From Agathobaculum sp. NTUH-O15-33 (lineage in GTDB: Bacteria; Bacillota; Clostridia; Oscillospirales; Butyricicoccaceae), in contig NZ_CP136187.1 of NCBI RefSeq assembly GCF_033193315.1, positions 3,045,501 through 3,109,500 of the forward strand: a stretch of 64,000 nucleotides of DNA, written 5' to 3'. The position numbers and the translations under genes were made by a program. The stretch's first letter is position 1. Every line of letters begins with the position of its first letter. This document shows positions 14,530 through 22,023 of this stretch, in pieces. Below the pieces are notes generated by a model. The model saw only the letters and a program-made list of their open reading frames with translations, made no database searches and was not told the origin of the DNA.

Positions 14530-16041
14530 ATGAACAATCGAATAGACGCGGTTTATGCAAGACAATCGGTGGACAAGAAAGACAGCATTTCCATTGAAAG
14601 CCAGATTGAATTTTGCAAATACGAATTGAAAGGTGGCAGTTGCAGGGAATACACGGACAAGGGATACAGCGGCAAGAATACAGACCGCCCCCACTTTCAA
14701 GAGCTGATACGGGACATACAAAAAGGGCTGATTGCAAAGGTCGTTGTCTACAAGCTCGACCGTATCAGCCGTTCCATTCTGGACTTCTCCAACATGATGG
14801 AGCTGTTCCAGCAGTATGATGTGGAATTTGTATCGTCCACGGAGAAATTCGACACGTCCACGCCGATGGGCCGGGCCATGTTGAATATCTGTATCGTGTT
14901 CGCCCAACTGGAACGGGAAACGATACAGAAGCGTGTCACGGACGCCTACTACTCCCGCAGTCAGCGGGGCTTCAAGATGGGCGGCAAACCGCCCTACGGC
15001 TTTCACACGGAGCCGATTGTGATGGAGGGGATCCACACAAAGAAGCTGGTGGTAAACCCGGAGGAAGCGGCCCATATCCGGCTGATGTTCGAGATGTACG
15101 CGGAGCCCAAAACCTCTTACGGGGACATTACCCGGTACTTTGCCGAACAGGGGATTTTATTCTACGGTAAAGAACTGATACGCCCCACGCTGGCGCAGAT
15201 GTTACGGAATCCGGTCTATGTACAAGCCGACCTTGACGTATACGAGTTTTTCAAAAGTCAAGGGACGGCCATTGTCAATGACGCAGGGGACTTCTCCGGC
15301 ATGAACGGGTGCTATCTGTATCAAGGCCGGGACGTGAAGCCCGACAAACTCCACAATCTCAAAGACCAAATGTTGGTGCTTGCGCCCCATGAGGGGATTG
15401 TCCCCTCTGACGTATGGCTGGCGTGCCGCCGGAAGCTGATGAACAACATGAAAATCCAGTCAGCCCGGAAAGCAACCCATACTTGGTTGGCGGGAAAAAT
15501 CAAGTGCGGCAACTGCGGCTATGCCCTTATGAGTATCGTCAACCGGGTGGGCAAGCAGTATCTACGCTGCACAAAACGGCTGGATAATAAAAGCTGTGTC
15601 GGCTGTGGGAAAATCTATACCGCTGAACTGGAAGCCGTGGTTTATCAGCAGATGGTGAAGAAGCTGGAGGGCTACAAGACGCTGACGGGCCGGAAGAAAG
15701 CGGAAAAGGCCAACCCGAAAATCGCCGCCCTGCAAGTGGAGCTTGTCCGCGTGGACAGTGAGATTGAAAAGCTGGTGGACAGTCTGACCGGGGCGAACAA
15801 TGTCCTGCTCTCCTATGTGAATGTGAAGATAGCCGAGCTGGACAACCGCAAGCAGGAGCTTGTGAAGAAGATAGCCGAACTGACCGTGGACACCATCAGC
15901 CCGGAACAGGTCAAGCAGGTTTCCGGCTATCTGGACACATGGGACAGCGTATCCTTTGACGACAAGCGGCGGGTGGTGGATTTGCTGATTACCACGATTG
16001 CCGCCACCAGCGACAAGCTGAACATTACATGGAAAATCTGA
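14530..16041 (+). CDS. tnpX: Large serine recombinase (TnpX-like) of the mobilizable element
   Basis: Site-specific recombinase of 503 residues that should excise and integrate the element. The resolvase domain has catalytic S13 with R11 (YARQSVDKKD) and the helper motif KLDRISRS. A recombinase domain follows (GGKPPYGFHTEP, then SYGDITRYF). A zinc beta-ribbon carries KCGNCGYAL and CVGCG. A coiled-coil stretch (~380-460) precedes the C-terminus. Start ATG follows AAGGAG. It reads toward the right end, with its stop 56 bases inside the terminus, as in other elements of this type. Orthology to Tn4451 TnpX is by family and layout. Confidence 0.9.
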   Translation: MNNRIDAVYARQSVDKKDSISIESQIEFCKYELKGGSCREYTDKGYSGKNTDRPHFQELIRDIQKGLIAKVVVYKLDRISRSILDFSNMMELFQQYDVEFVSSTEKFDTSTPMGRAMLNICIVFAQLERETIQKRVTDAYYSRSQRGFKMGGKPPYGFHTEPIVMEGIHTKKLVVNPEEAAHIRLMFEMYAEPKTSYGDITRYFAEQGILFYGKELIRPTLAQMLRNPVYVQADLDVYEFFKSQGTAIVNDAGDFSGMNGCYLYQGRDVKPDKLHNLKDQMLVLAPHEGIVPSDVWLACRRKLMNNMKIQSARKATHTWLAGKIKCGNCGYALMSIVNRVGKQYLRCTKRLDNKSCVGCGKIYTAELEAVVYQQMVKKLEGYKTLTGRKKAEKANPKIAALQVELVRVDSEIEKLVDSLTGANNVLLSYVNVKIAELDNRKQELVKKIAELTVDTISPEQVKQVSGYLDTWDSVSFDDKRRVVDLLITTIAATSDKLNITWKI

Positions 16042-16074
16042 CGGGCGCGACAATGCCCGCCAGACCGTTACCCT

Positions 16075-16094
16075 GTGTAGTCCCTTGTAAACTG
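16075..16094. repeat. Right terminal inverted repeat of the mobilizable element
   Basis: GTGTAGTCCCTTG...AACTG, the inverted partner of 9845-9864 with two differences. The junction with IS DNA follows three bases later at GTAC|TTTTGTATG. Confidence 0.85.
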
Positions 16095-16097
16095 TAC

Positions 16098-16124
16098 TTT
16101 TGTATGTGCTAAACTGTTTGCCAT
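16098..16124 (-). pseudogene. tnpA: tnpA 5' fragment (start codon side of the interrupted transposase)
   Basis: Nine codons, MANSLAHTK, cut off at the element junction. Joined to KWVCKYHIVF at the other junction they rebuild the canonical N-terminus of IS200-type TnpA. The AAGG ahead of the ATG could be its ribosome site. Confidence 0.85.
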
Positions 16125-16209
16125 AAAGGTCTTCCTTTCTGTTTCTTTGGTGGCTTGAACACTCACCATTTTATCAGTTTGGAAGTCCTTTTTTGTTTAA
16201 ACTTGAATC

Positions 16210-16228
16210 CCACCCGCATTGCGGGCGG
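16210..16228. repeat. Left-end subterminal hairpin of the IS200-type element
   Basis: Stem CCACCCGC/GCGGGCGG with one mismatch around ATT. A second perfect palindrome GTATTTGC/GCAAATAC follows at 16237-16255 near the presumed IS boundary. Confidence 0.6.
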
Positions 16229-16278
16229 TTCTTACCGTATTTGCTCTGCAAATACGCCACCGCTAAAGCACTAATCAA

Positions 16279-16320
16279 AACGGCCCGCTGTTTCCGAAGG
16301 GGAACAGCAGGCCGTTTTTT
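16279..16320 (+). terminator. Intrinsic terminator downstream of the IS
   Basis: Long stem AACGGCC(C)GCTGTT paired with AACAGC(A)GGCCG, then T6. No plus-strand gene ends just before it, so it may be the original terminator of the flavoenzyme operon, displaced by the IS insertion. Confidence 0.7.
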
Positions 16321-16330
16321 ATTCTTTCAT

Positions 16331-16377
16331 TTGCATTTCACGGTGGGCTGTGCTAATATTTAGTTAGATTAATTAAA
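16331..16377 (+). promoter_or_regulatory. marR promoter with overlapping palindromic operator
   Basis: TTGCAT, 17 bases, TAATAT, then an A/T-rich inverted repeat TTTAGTTAG-A-TTAATTAAA (seven of nine arm positions pair) starting at the end of the -10. The placement suits autorepression by the MarR protein encoded next. Confidence 0.6.
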
Positions 16378-16396
16378 TTTGAGGTGGTGGACCCGC

Positions 16397-16846
16397 ATGG
16401 CTGGCTCGGAGCAGATCAATTCCTTTCTGGTGGACGTATTCGGACGCGTCAATAAAATAGAAGAACGCGCAATGGCAGAGGGCTTTGGCAGCTCCATCTC
16501 CGTGACCGAGATCCATATCATTGAGAAAATTGGCGACCTTGAGCCTGCCCGTATGAGCGACGTGGCAAAGTCGATCGGCGTGACCCTCGCCACCCTTACC
16601 GTCGCCTGCGACAAGCTTTCCGCCAAAGATCTGGTGCAGCGCACGCGCGACAAGACCGACCGCCGCGTCGTAAACGTCACGCTGACCGCCAAGGGCCGCG
16701 CCGCGTACGAATACCATAAGGATTTTCACGCCCGTATGATCGACGCCGTCATGGAAACGCTGACGCCGGGCGAGGCTGCCGTGCTCGGCCAGAGCCTTGA
16801 AAAGCTGATGGAATTTTTCCTTACGGAGGAACAAAGCCATGGCTGA
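16397..16846 (+). CDS. MarR-family transcriptional regulator
   Basis: 149 residues. Winged helix-turn-helix: ISVTEIHIIEKIG, recognition helix region ARMSDVAKSIGVTLATLTVACDKL, wing LVQRTRDKTDRRVVNVTLTAKG. The DKTDRR segment is the MarR signature. Start at ATG after GAGGTGG. The stop overlaps the start of the AEC transporter gene by 8 bases, so the two are co-translated and the regulator probably controls itself and the transporter through the palindrome in its promoter. The ligand is unknown. Confidence 0.88.
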   Translation: MAGSEQINSFLVDVFGRVNKIEERAMAEGFGSSISVTEIHIIEKIGDLEPARMSDVAKSIGVTLATLTVACDKLSAKDLVQRTRDKTDRRVVNVTLTAKGRAAYEYHKDFHARMIDAVMETLTPGEAAVLGQSLEKLMEFFLTEEQSHG

Positions 16847-17783
16847 TCTGCTGTTTTGCCTGAACGCGACTGTGCCGATCTTCGCTATCATCCTGCTCGG
16901 CCGCCTGCTGCGCGGCCGACATTTTTTTACGCCCATAACGCTTGGCGAGCTGGACCGGCTGGTATTCAAGGTGCTGCTGCCGATCCTGCTGTTCCGCGAT
17001 ATTGCGACCGGCCGCATCACGGAGCAGTTCGACGCGAGATTCTTCTTTTTCTGCGCCGGTACCACCACGCTTTATTTTTTCGCCATATGGCTAATCGCCG
17101 CGAAGGGCCTGCGGGATAAAAGCATGGTCGGCGCGTTCACGCAGGGCGCGTTTCGCGGATCACAGGCGGTGCTTGGCGTTGCCTTTGTGCAAAACCTGTA
17201 CGGGGACGCGGGGCTGGTGCCGCTGATGATCGTCGCGACCGTGCCGCTTTATAATATCTATTCCGTCACGGTGCTCACCGTCACCGCGCCGCGCGGCGAA
17301 CAGCACCACGGCGTTGTCGCCCGCACGCTCGGCGGCATCGTGACCAACCCAATCATTCTGGGCATTCTGGCCGGCCTGCCCTTTTCTCTATTGCAGGTGG
17401 ACTTTCCGCCCATGCTGTCCAAACCGCTCGACATGCTGGCGGGCTGCGCGACGCCGCTGGCCTTGCTCAGCATCGGCGCGGGTTTCGAGGGCGCTAAGGC
17501 GCTGAAAAAGCTGGGCCCCACCTGCGCCGCCGTGTTCATCAAGCTGATCGCGCTGCCCATCCTGTTTCTGCCCGTCGCGGCGTATATGGGCTTTCGCGAG
17601 CAGGCCATGGTCGCGCTCGTCATTCTGTACGGCGCGCCGAGCACGGTCACCGGCTATGTCATGGCCAAAAATATGGGCGGCGATCATGTGCTGTCCTCGT
17701 CCATCATCGTGCTGTCCACCGCGCTTTCCGCCGTTACGCTGACCGCTACACTGTTCATCCTGCGCACGCTGGGCTATATTTAG
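16839..17783 (+). CDS. AEC-family (auxin efflux carrier-like) transporter
   Basis: Integral membrane permease of 314 residues with about ten predicted membrane segments in two inverted halves, opening FCLNATVPIFAIILLGRLL and ending AVTLTATLFILRTLGYI. The mid-region NPIILGILAGLPFSL and the AGCATPLALLSIGAGF segment are typical of this family, whose bacterial members move small organic acids such as malate or malonate. Substrate not identifiable. Overlaps the marR gene and is followed 52 bases later by a MocR regulator. Confidence 0.85.
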   Translation: MADLLFCLNATVPIFAIILLGRLLRGRHFFTPITLGELDRLVFKVLLPILLFRDIATGRITEQFDARFFFFCAGTTTLYFFAIWLIAAKGLRDKSMVGAFTQGAFRGSQAVLGVAFVQNLYGDAGLVPLMIVATVPLYNIYSVTVLTVTAPRGEQHHGVVARTLGGIVTNPIILGILAGLPFSLLQVDFPPMLSKPLDMLAGCATPLALLSIGAGFEGAKALKKLGPTCAAVFIKLIALPILFLPVAAYMGFREQAMVALVILYGAPSTVTGYVMAKNMGGDHVLSSSIIVLSTALSAVTLTATLFILRTLGYI

Positions 17784-17835
17784 CAGCCGTACGGGCGACC
17801 CTGCGGCGCGTTTTATTTCAAAAGGGGGCTTTCCC

Positions 17836-19236
17836 ATGCTCACCTATCATCTCGATCCCAAAAGCCAAACGCCGCTTTATGAGCAGCTTTACCGCGCGGT
17901 GCGCGGGGATATCATGTCCGGCACGCTCGCCGCCGGGGACAAGCTGCCCTCCAAGCGGCAATTCGCCGCGCACCTGCGCGTCAGCCAGATCACGGTGGAG
18001 ACCGCCTACGGCCAGCTTTTGGCCGAGGGCTACCTTGTTTCCGAGCCAAGGCGCGGCTATTTTGTGCAAAAGCTGGCCGCGCTGCCGGTGCGCGAACCGA
18101 CGGGCGCCGCGCCGCAGGCCGCGCCCGTAACCGCGCCTATGGACGCGGTAAAATTTGATTTCCGCACCAATATCGTCGATACCGGCTGTTTTCCGTTCAG
18201 CATCTGGGCTAGACTGAGCCGCAGTGTGTTGAGCGAATACTCGGAACGCCTTTTGCGCGCGGCGGCCCCCGGCGGCGCACGCGAGCTGCGCGAGCAGATC
18301 AGCCGGTATTTGCACGATTTTCGCGGGCTGGACGTTTCGGCCGACCGTATTTTAGTCGGCGCGGGCTCGGAATACCTGATCCATCTGATGATCGAACTGC
18401 TGGGACGCGACCGTGTATACGCGCTTGAAAACCCTGGCTACCGCAAGCTGTACCAGATTTTCGCGGTGAACGGCGCGGCGGTGCGCCCGCTCCCGCTCGA
18501 CGAGAGCGGCCTGCGCGTGGACGCGCTGCGGCAAAGCGACGCCTCCGCCGTTTATCTCACGCCCTCACACCACTTTCCTCTTGGGCTGGTCATGCCCGCC
18601 GGACGGCGCACCGAGCTGCTGCACTGGGCCGCCGCCGCGCCCGACCGCTATTTGATCGAGGACGATTACGACAGCGAGTTCCGCTATTCCTCCCGCCCGA
18701 TCCCCGCGCTTGGCGAGCTGGACCACGCGGGGCGCGTGATCTATGTCAACACCTTTGCCAAAAGCCTCGCGCCCTCGCTGCGCATCGGCTATCTGGTGCT
18801 GCCGGAAGCGCTGATGGCGCGCTACCGCGAAACCTTTTCGCTCTATTCCTCCACCGTGCCCAGCTTCGAGCAGCACACGCTGGCCGAATTCATGCGTTCC
18901 GGTGGGTTCGAGCGGCACATCAGCCGCAGCCGAAAGGTGTACCAGTCCCGTCGCGACGCGCTGCTCGCGGCGCTGACGCGCGAGCTTTCCCCCATTCCCT
19001 TCGAGGTATCGGGCGCGGAAGCCGGGCTGCATATTCTGCTGCAAGTGAAAAACGGCATGGATGAGCAAACGCTCATCGCCCGCGCGCTTCAAACCGGGGT
19101 TCGCGTATACGGCCTGTCCGGCTATTATACGCCGCCCGTCCGTCCGCCGCGCGCCACGCTCGTCCTCGGCTACGCCGGCCTGACCGAAACCGAGATCGCC
19201 GCCGCCGTCAAGCTGCTGGCCAAAGCTTGGCGGTAG
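17836..19236 (+). CDS. MocR/PdxR-type GntR regulator with aminotransferase-like domain
   Basis: 466 residues. The N-terminal GntR winged helix (PLYEQLYRAVRGDIMSGTLA, then SKRQFAAHLRVSQITVETAY) is joined to a class I aminotransferase fold. PLP site elements are visible: EDDYDSEFRYSSRPIP and the internal-aldimine lysine in NTFAKSLAPSLRIGY. Such proteins use bound PLP or an amino compound to control vitamin B6, GABA or transport genes. No pdxST genes lie nearby, so a B6 role is not supported locally; control of the neighbouring transporter is possible. Confidence 0.88.
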   Translation: MLTYHLDPKSQTPLYEQLYRAVRGDIMSGTLAAGDKLPSKRQFAAHLRVSQITVETAYGQLLAEGYLVSEPRRGYFVQKLAALPVREPTGAAPQAAPVTAPMDAVKFDFRTNIVDTGCFPFSIWARLSRSVLSEYSERLLRAAAPGGARELREQISRYLHDFRGLDVSADRILVGAGSEYLIHLMIELLGRDRVYALENPGYRKLYQIFAVNGAAVRPLPLDESGLRVDALRQSDASAVYLTPSHHFPLGLVMPAGRRTELLHWAAAAPDRYLIEDDYDSEFRYSSRPIPALGELDHAGRVIYVNTFAKSLAPSLRIGYLVLPEALMARYRETFSLYSSTVPSFEQHTLAEFMRSGGFERHISRSRKVYQSRRDALLAALTRELSPIPFEVSGAEAGLHILLQVKNGMDEQTLIARALQTGVRVYGLSGYYTPPVRPPRATLVLGYAGLTETEIAAAVKLLAKAWR

Positions 19237-19249
19237 CTGCCGTGCACCC

Positions 19250-19271
19250 GGCCGCGTGAGGTCACGCGGCC
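19250..19271. terminator. Perfect hairpin after the MocR gene
   Basis: GGCCGCGTGA/TCACGCGGCC around GG, 14 bases after the stop codon. There is no U run, so it is a weak or non-canonical terminator. Confidence 0.45.
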
Positions 19272-19325
19272 CTACGGCTGCCTGTGTTGTGGAGCGGCGT
19301 GACTGTATAGCCCACATGGTATACA

Positions 19326-19412
19326 GAGGGCGTCACGCCCTACAGCATCGGTGAGTGGTTTTCCCGCTTACGGCGGCGGCAGCCGCTTTATTGTAGGGCG
19401 CGACGCCCTCGG
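19326..19412. repeat. Inverted pair of GGGCGTCACGCCC-type palindromes
   Basis: Two copies of an ~19-bp palindromic motif (GAGGGCGTCACGCCCTACA and, inverted, TGTAGGGCGCGACGCCCTC) flank about 46 bases. This looks like a dispersed intergenic repeat. The 19237-19682 gap otherwise contains no supportable gene. Confidence 0.5.
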
Positions 19413-19589
19413 CGCGCCGGGAGCGAAGCACCGGTATATGTGGGCGCGCCCATCACGCCGGTCCGGCGGAGCGAAGGCACCCGTCCACTGAATCCCTAGG
19501 CACCCGGAACGGCACCACGACACATTTTTGTAAAACAAAAAGTCGGCAAGCAACTCCCCCGGACAGAGCGAGGGAAAGGAATGGAGATC

Positions 19590-19630
19590 AAAGGGGAAGG
19601 GAAAACCGCCAAGGTTTTCCCTTCCCCTTT
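19590..19630. repeat. 18-bp perfect hairpin before dinB 3' end
   Basis: A purine-rich arm AAAGGGGAAGGGAAAACC pairs perfectly with its complement across GCCAA. It could stop minus-strand dinB transcripts, but lacks a U run on either side. Confidence 0.5.
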
Positions 19631-19682
19631 GCCCCCGCGCCGGGCGGCGCATCGTCTTTTCTCGCCGGGCGCCGTATCCCGT

Positions 19683-20882
19683 CTACTTTTTCTTCTTCAC
19701 CGCGGAGCCGTACTGCACGGCGTCCGTGCCGAATTTCTCGCGCAGAGCGTCCATGGCGCGGTCTAAGCTGCGCTGTTTGTCCACGTTCTTCAGTCCGTCC
19801 GCGCCGTCAAACAGCGACAGCTGCTCGCCAGCCGCCTCGGCGGGCAGCAGATTCATCGCGGTCACGGCAAGCAGGCGCACCGGCTTTTCCGGCTTCCAGC
19901 GGGCGCGCCAGATCGACATGGCGGTGTCAATCAGCATGCGGGTGGAATCCGTTGGCCGGTCGAGCGTCACCTGCCGCGAGATGTTGCGGAAATCCGGGTC
20001 GCGGATGATGAGCTGCACGGTCTGGCACCGCAGGCCGCGCCTGCGCAGGCGGCGGCCCACGGTGTCGCACAGCGCGGTGATGCCGAAATGGCACTCGGTC
20101 TCGCCCAGCAGGTTGTGCGAAAACGTCATGCTGTTGCCGACGGACTTGACCTCGCGTTCCTCGTAAAACGAACGCACGGGCTCATCGTCCTCGCCCCGCG
20201 CATAACGCCACAGTGTATCGCCCATTTTGCCGAACACGCTGTGGGCCAGCGCCCGGTCGCACGCGGCCAGATCGCCGATGGTATGCACGCCCATCGCGCT
20301 TAAGCGGTCCGCCGCGCGCTTGCCGACATACAGCAGCGTATTTACCGGCAGGCTCCAGACCAGCTTCTGATAGTTTTCGCGGGAAAACACCGTGGTCGCG
20401 TCCGGCTTTTTGTAATCGCTGCCCAGCTTGGCATAGGCCCGGTTCCACGATACGCCGACCGAGATCGTCAGCCCGATCTCTTCCCGCATACGCCGCCGCA
20501 GCTCGTTTGCGATCTGCTCGCCTGTGCCGAACAGATGCAAGGAGCCGGTGACGTCCAGAAACGATTCGTCAATGCCGAACGGATCAACCAGATCGGTATA
20601 GCCCAGATATAATTCGTTGCACTGGCGCGAAATGCGCACGTATTCGTCCCGGTGCGGCGGGATCAGCCTCAGCTCCGGGCACTTTCGCCGGGCCTGCCAG
20701 ATGGTTTCCGCCGTTGTCACGCCAAAGCGCTTGGCTTTTTCATTCTTGGCAAGGATGATGCCGTGACGGCTTTCCGGATCGCCGCATACTGCCATGGGGC
20801 CCGCGTCCAGCGAAGGATCGAGCAACGTTTCGACTGAGGCGTAAAACGCGTTGCAATCGCAATGCAAGATGGCCCGGTCCAT
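19683..20882 (-). CDS. dinB: DNA polymerase IV (DinB), Y-family
   Basis: Error-prone translesion polymerase, 399 residues. The palm/finger region begins MDRAILHCDCNAFYASVE with a catalytic aspartate at D9; the second catalytic pair is in FGIDESFLDV. Thumb and little-finger domains follow (VGKRAADRLSAMGVHTIGDL; SMTFSHNLLGETE). Near the C-terminus EQLSLFDG is a beta-clamp-binding motif. The start is the ATG after GGAGGAGGGTG; a long open frame upstream lacks any Pol IV homology and would overlap the thiamin riboswitch. Two clamp-motif proteins (this and the first helicase) are present in the window. Confidence 0.93.
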   Translation of the reverse strand: MDRAILHCDCNAFYASVETLLDPSLDAGPMAVCGDPESRHGIILAKNEKAKRFGVTTAETIWQARRKCPELRLIPPHRDEYVRISRQCNELYLGYTDLVDPFGIDESFLDVTGSLHLFGTGEQIANELRRRMREEIGLTISVGVSWNRAYAKLGSDYKKPDATTVFSRENYQKLVWSLPVNTLLYVGKRAADRLSAMGVHTIGDLAACDRALAHSVFGKMGDTLWRYARGEDDEPVRSFYEEREVKSVGNSMTFSHNLLGETECHFGITALCDTVGRRLRRRGLRCQTVQLIIRDPDFRNISRQVTLDRPTDSTRMLIDTAMSIWRARWKPEKPVRLLAVTAMNLLPAEAAGEQLSLFDGADGLKNVDKQRSLDRAMDALREKFGTDAVQYGSAVKKKK

Positions 20883-20940
20883 GCACCCTCCTCCTTTCAG
20901 CGAACATTTGTTTCTATTATTATACTGGATTTTTCTTTTC

Positions 20941-20969
20941 TTGACAAGCCGCACGCATGGCGTTATACT
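20941..20969 (+). promoter_or_regulatory. SigA promoter of the thiSF transcript
   Basis: Consensus TTGACA and TATACT with a 17-base spacer. Initiation falls just before the TPP riboswitch. Confidence 0.85.
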
Positions 20970-20978
20970 GAAACTTGC

Positions 20979-21065
20979 AAGCAGGGGTGCCGTGATGAGC
21001 GGCTGAGAGGGCGAGAGCCTAACCCTTTGAACCTGTTGGTTAGAACCATCGTAGGGAAGCTGCCG
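20979..21065 (+). ncRNA. TPP (thiamin pyrophosphate) riboswitch, THI element
   Basis: Contains the conserved THI-box blocks AGGGGTGCC, GGCTGAGAGGG, AACCCTTTGAACCTG, GGTTAGAACC and CGTAGGGAAGCTGC in the right order and spacing. Binding of TPP would favour the strong terminator immediately downstream and switch off thiSF. GCAG/CTGC ends can form P1. Confidence 0.95.
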
Positions 21066-21091
21066 CATCGAGAAATACTTAGGGATATCGA

Positions 21092-21132
21092 ATGCCCCGG
21101 TTTTACCGCATGGTAAAACCGGGGCATTTTTT
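21092..21132 (+). terminator. Riboswitch-controlled intrinsic terminator
   Basis: A perfect 16-bp stem (ATGCCCCGGTTTTACC with its complement) across GCAT, followed by T6. It is placed between the aptamer and thiS as an off-switch. Confidence 0.9.
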
Positions 21133-21154
21133 CTTGCGAAAAGAGGCGTGACCA

Positions 21155-21349
21155 ATGAAAGTAAACGGAAAAACCATACCGCTGAATGCGGAAATGACCG
21201 TGCATTCGCTCCTGATGCAGCTGGGACTGGACCCCAAGCGCGTCGCGGTGGAGCGCAACGGCCAAATCGTGCCCCGCGCGCGCTTTGCCGACCAAGCGCT
21301 CGGCGAGGACGACGTTTTAGAGCTCGTTGAGTTCGTGGGAGGCGGCTGA
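21155..21349 (+). CDS. thiS: Sulfur carrier protein ThiS
   Basis: 64-residue ubiquitin-like sulfur carrier for thiazole synthesis. It starts [10 protein letters not shown] and ends VEFVGGG; the C-terminal Gly-Gly is adenylated by ThiF and then thiocarboxylated before donating sulfur to ThiG. Spacing to the riboswitch terminator and a GAGGCG site before the ATG support expression from the TPP-controlled promoter. Its stop overlaps the thiF start (TGATG). Confidence 0.93.
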   Translation: MKVNGKTIPLNAEMTVHSLLMQLGLDPKRVAVERNGQIVPRARFADQALGEDDVLELVEFVGGG

Positions 21350-21981
21350 TGGTCACACGTGAAGAACTGCACGCCGCGCTCGTCCAGCGGCACGGCGAAG
21401 TTGTTCAGCAAAGGCTGGATCGGGCCTGCGTCGGCATTGCGGGGCTGGGCGGGCTGGGCTCCCATATCGCGGCGCACATGGCGCGGTTGGGCGTTGGGCG
21501 GCTCACGCTGGTCGATTACGACGTGGTCGATATCACCAACCTGAACCGCCAGTACTACACGGTGAAGGATATCGGCATCCCCAAGACCTTGGCTTTACAG
21601 GAACAACTAGAAGCAATCAATCCATATTTATATTACGATACGTATACCGAGCGTATCGTGCCCGCCAACGCCGCGCGGTTATTCACCGGCTGCGACGTGG
21701 TGTGCGAAGCCTTTGATCGTGCCGACCAAAAGGCCATGCTGATCGAAACCCTGCTCTCCGCCCTGCCGGATACGCCGGTAGTATCGGCCAGCGGTATGGC
21801 GGGCTACGGCTCGCCGAACGTCATCCGCACCGAACGCCGCTTCGGTCATTTATATGTGTGCGGCGACGGAACCAGCGATATCGCGGACGGCCTTGGCCTG
21901 ATGGCCCCGCGCGTGGCGCTGTGCGCCGCCCATCAGGCGACGACGGCGCTTCGCCTGCTGCTGGGCGAGACCGAGCCGTAA
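21349..21981 (+). CDS. thiF: ThiS adenylyltransferase ThiF
   Basis: E1-like enzyme of 210 residues that adenylates the ThiS C-terminus. ATP-binding motif GIAGLGGLGSHIAAHMARLG at ~27-46, metal/aspartate region LVDYDVVDITNLNRQYY, and the helical region QEQLEAINPYL are typical of ThiF/MoeB/HesA. The short length and lack of a C-terminal zinc knuckle fit the clostridial ThiF type. Coupled to thiS by one-base overlap. An opposing mscL gene follows, separating it from the remaining thi genes. Confidence 0.9.
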   Translation: MVTREELHAALVQRHGEVVQQRLDRACVGIAGLGGLGSHIAAHMARLGVGRLTLVDYDVVDITNLNRQYYTVKDIGIPKTLALQEQLEAINPYLYYDTYTERIVPANAARLFTGCDVVCEAFDRADQKAMLIETLLSALPDTPVVSASGMAGYGSPNVIRTERRFGHLYVCGDGTSDIADGLGLMAPRVALCAAHQATTALRLLLGETEP

Positions 21982-22016
21982 AAAAGAAGACGCTGCGAAA
22001 TGCAGCGCCTTCTATA
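21982..22016 (-). terminator. Terminator of mscL (and partly of thiF)
   Basis: Stem GAAGGCGCTGC/GCAGCGTCTTC (one mismatch) with a T6 run on the minus strand. In the plus direction it begins within two bases of the thiF stop and could also brake thiSF transcription. Confidence 0.8.
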
Positions 22017-22023
22017 CGGGTTC

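Larger units (their letters stand above)
9841..16097 (+). mobile_element. Tn4451-like mobilizable element with serine recombinase, MobV relaxase and oriT
   Basis: A 6.26-kb element bounded by near-perfect 20-bp inverted repeats (18 of 20 matching) and inserted in tnpA. Gene content in order: structured oriT region, GNAT acetyltransferase (-), XRE regulator (-), VOC protein (-), cysteine-rich VLP protein (+), MobV relaxase (+), TnpW (+), large serine recombinase (+) next to the right end. Target DNA reads CCA-TTTT-GTATG; the left junction keeps CCATTT and the right TTTTGTATG, so crossover took place inside the T run. The layout matches Tn4451/TnpX-type clostridial elements. It probably excises as a circle and is mobilized by a helper conjugation system. 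Confidence 0.9.
9303..16255 (-). mobile_element. IS200/IS605-type insertion sequence, split by a larger element
   Basis: A Y1-transposase IS read on the minus strand. The 3' part of tnpA and the right-end hairpin lie at one side, the 5' part of tnpA and the left-end hairpin at the other, about 6.9 kb apart. Removing the inserted element leaves roughly 0.7 kb, the normal size of an IS200-type element. Outer ends are approximate because these elements lack terminal inverted repeats; I placed them next to the subterminal hairpins. It sits directly after the flavoenzyme gene stop codon. Confidence 0.8.

Noticed and set aside
20883..21356. Upstream extension of the DinB frame to about 557 codons
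   Set aside because: It would cross the TPP riboswitch and its terminator on the opposite strand and has no Pol IV homology; GGAGGAGGG lies before the internal ATG.
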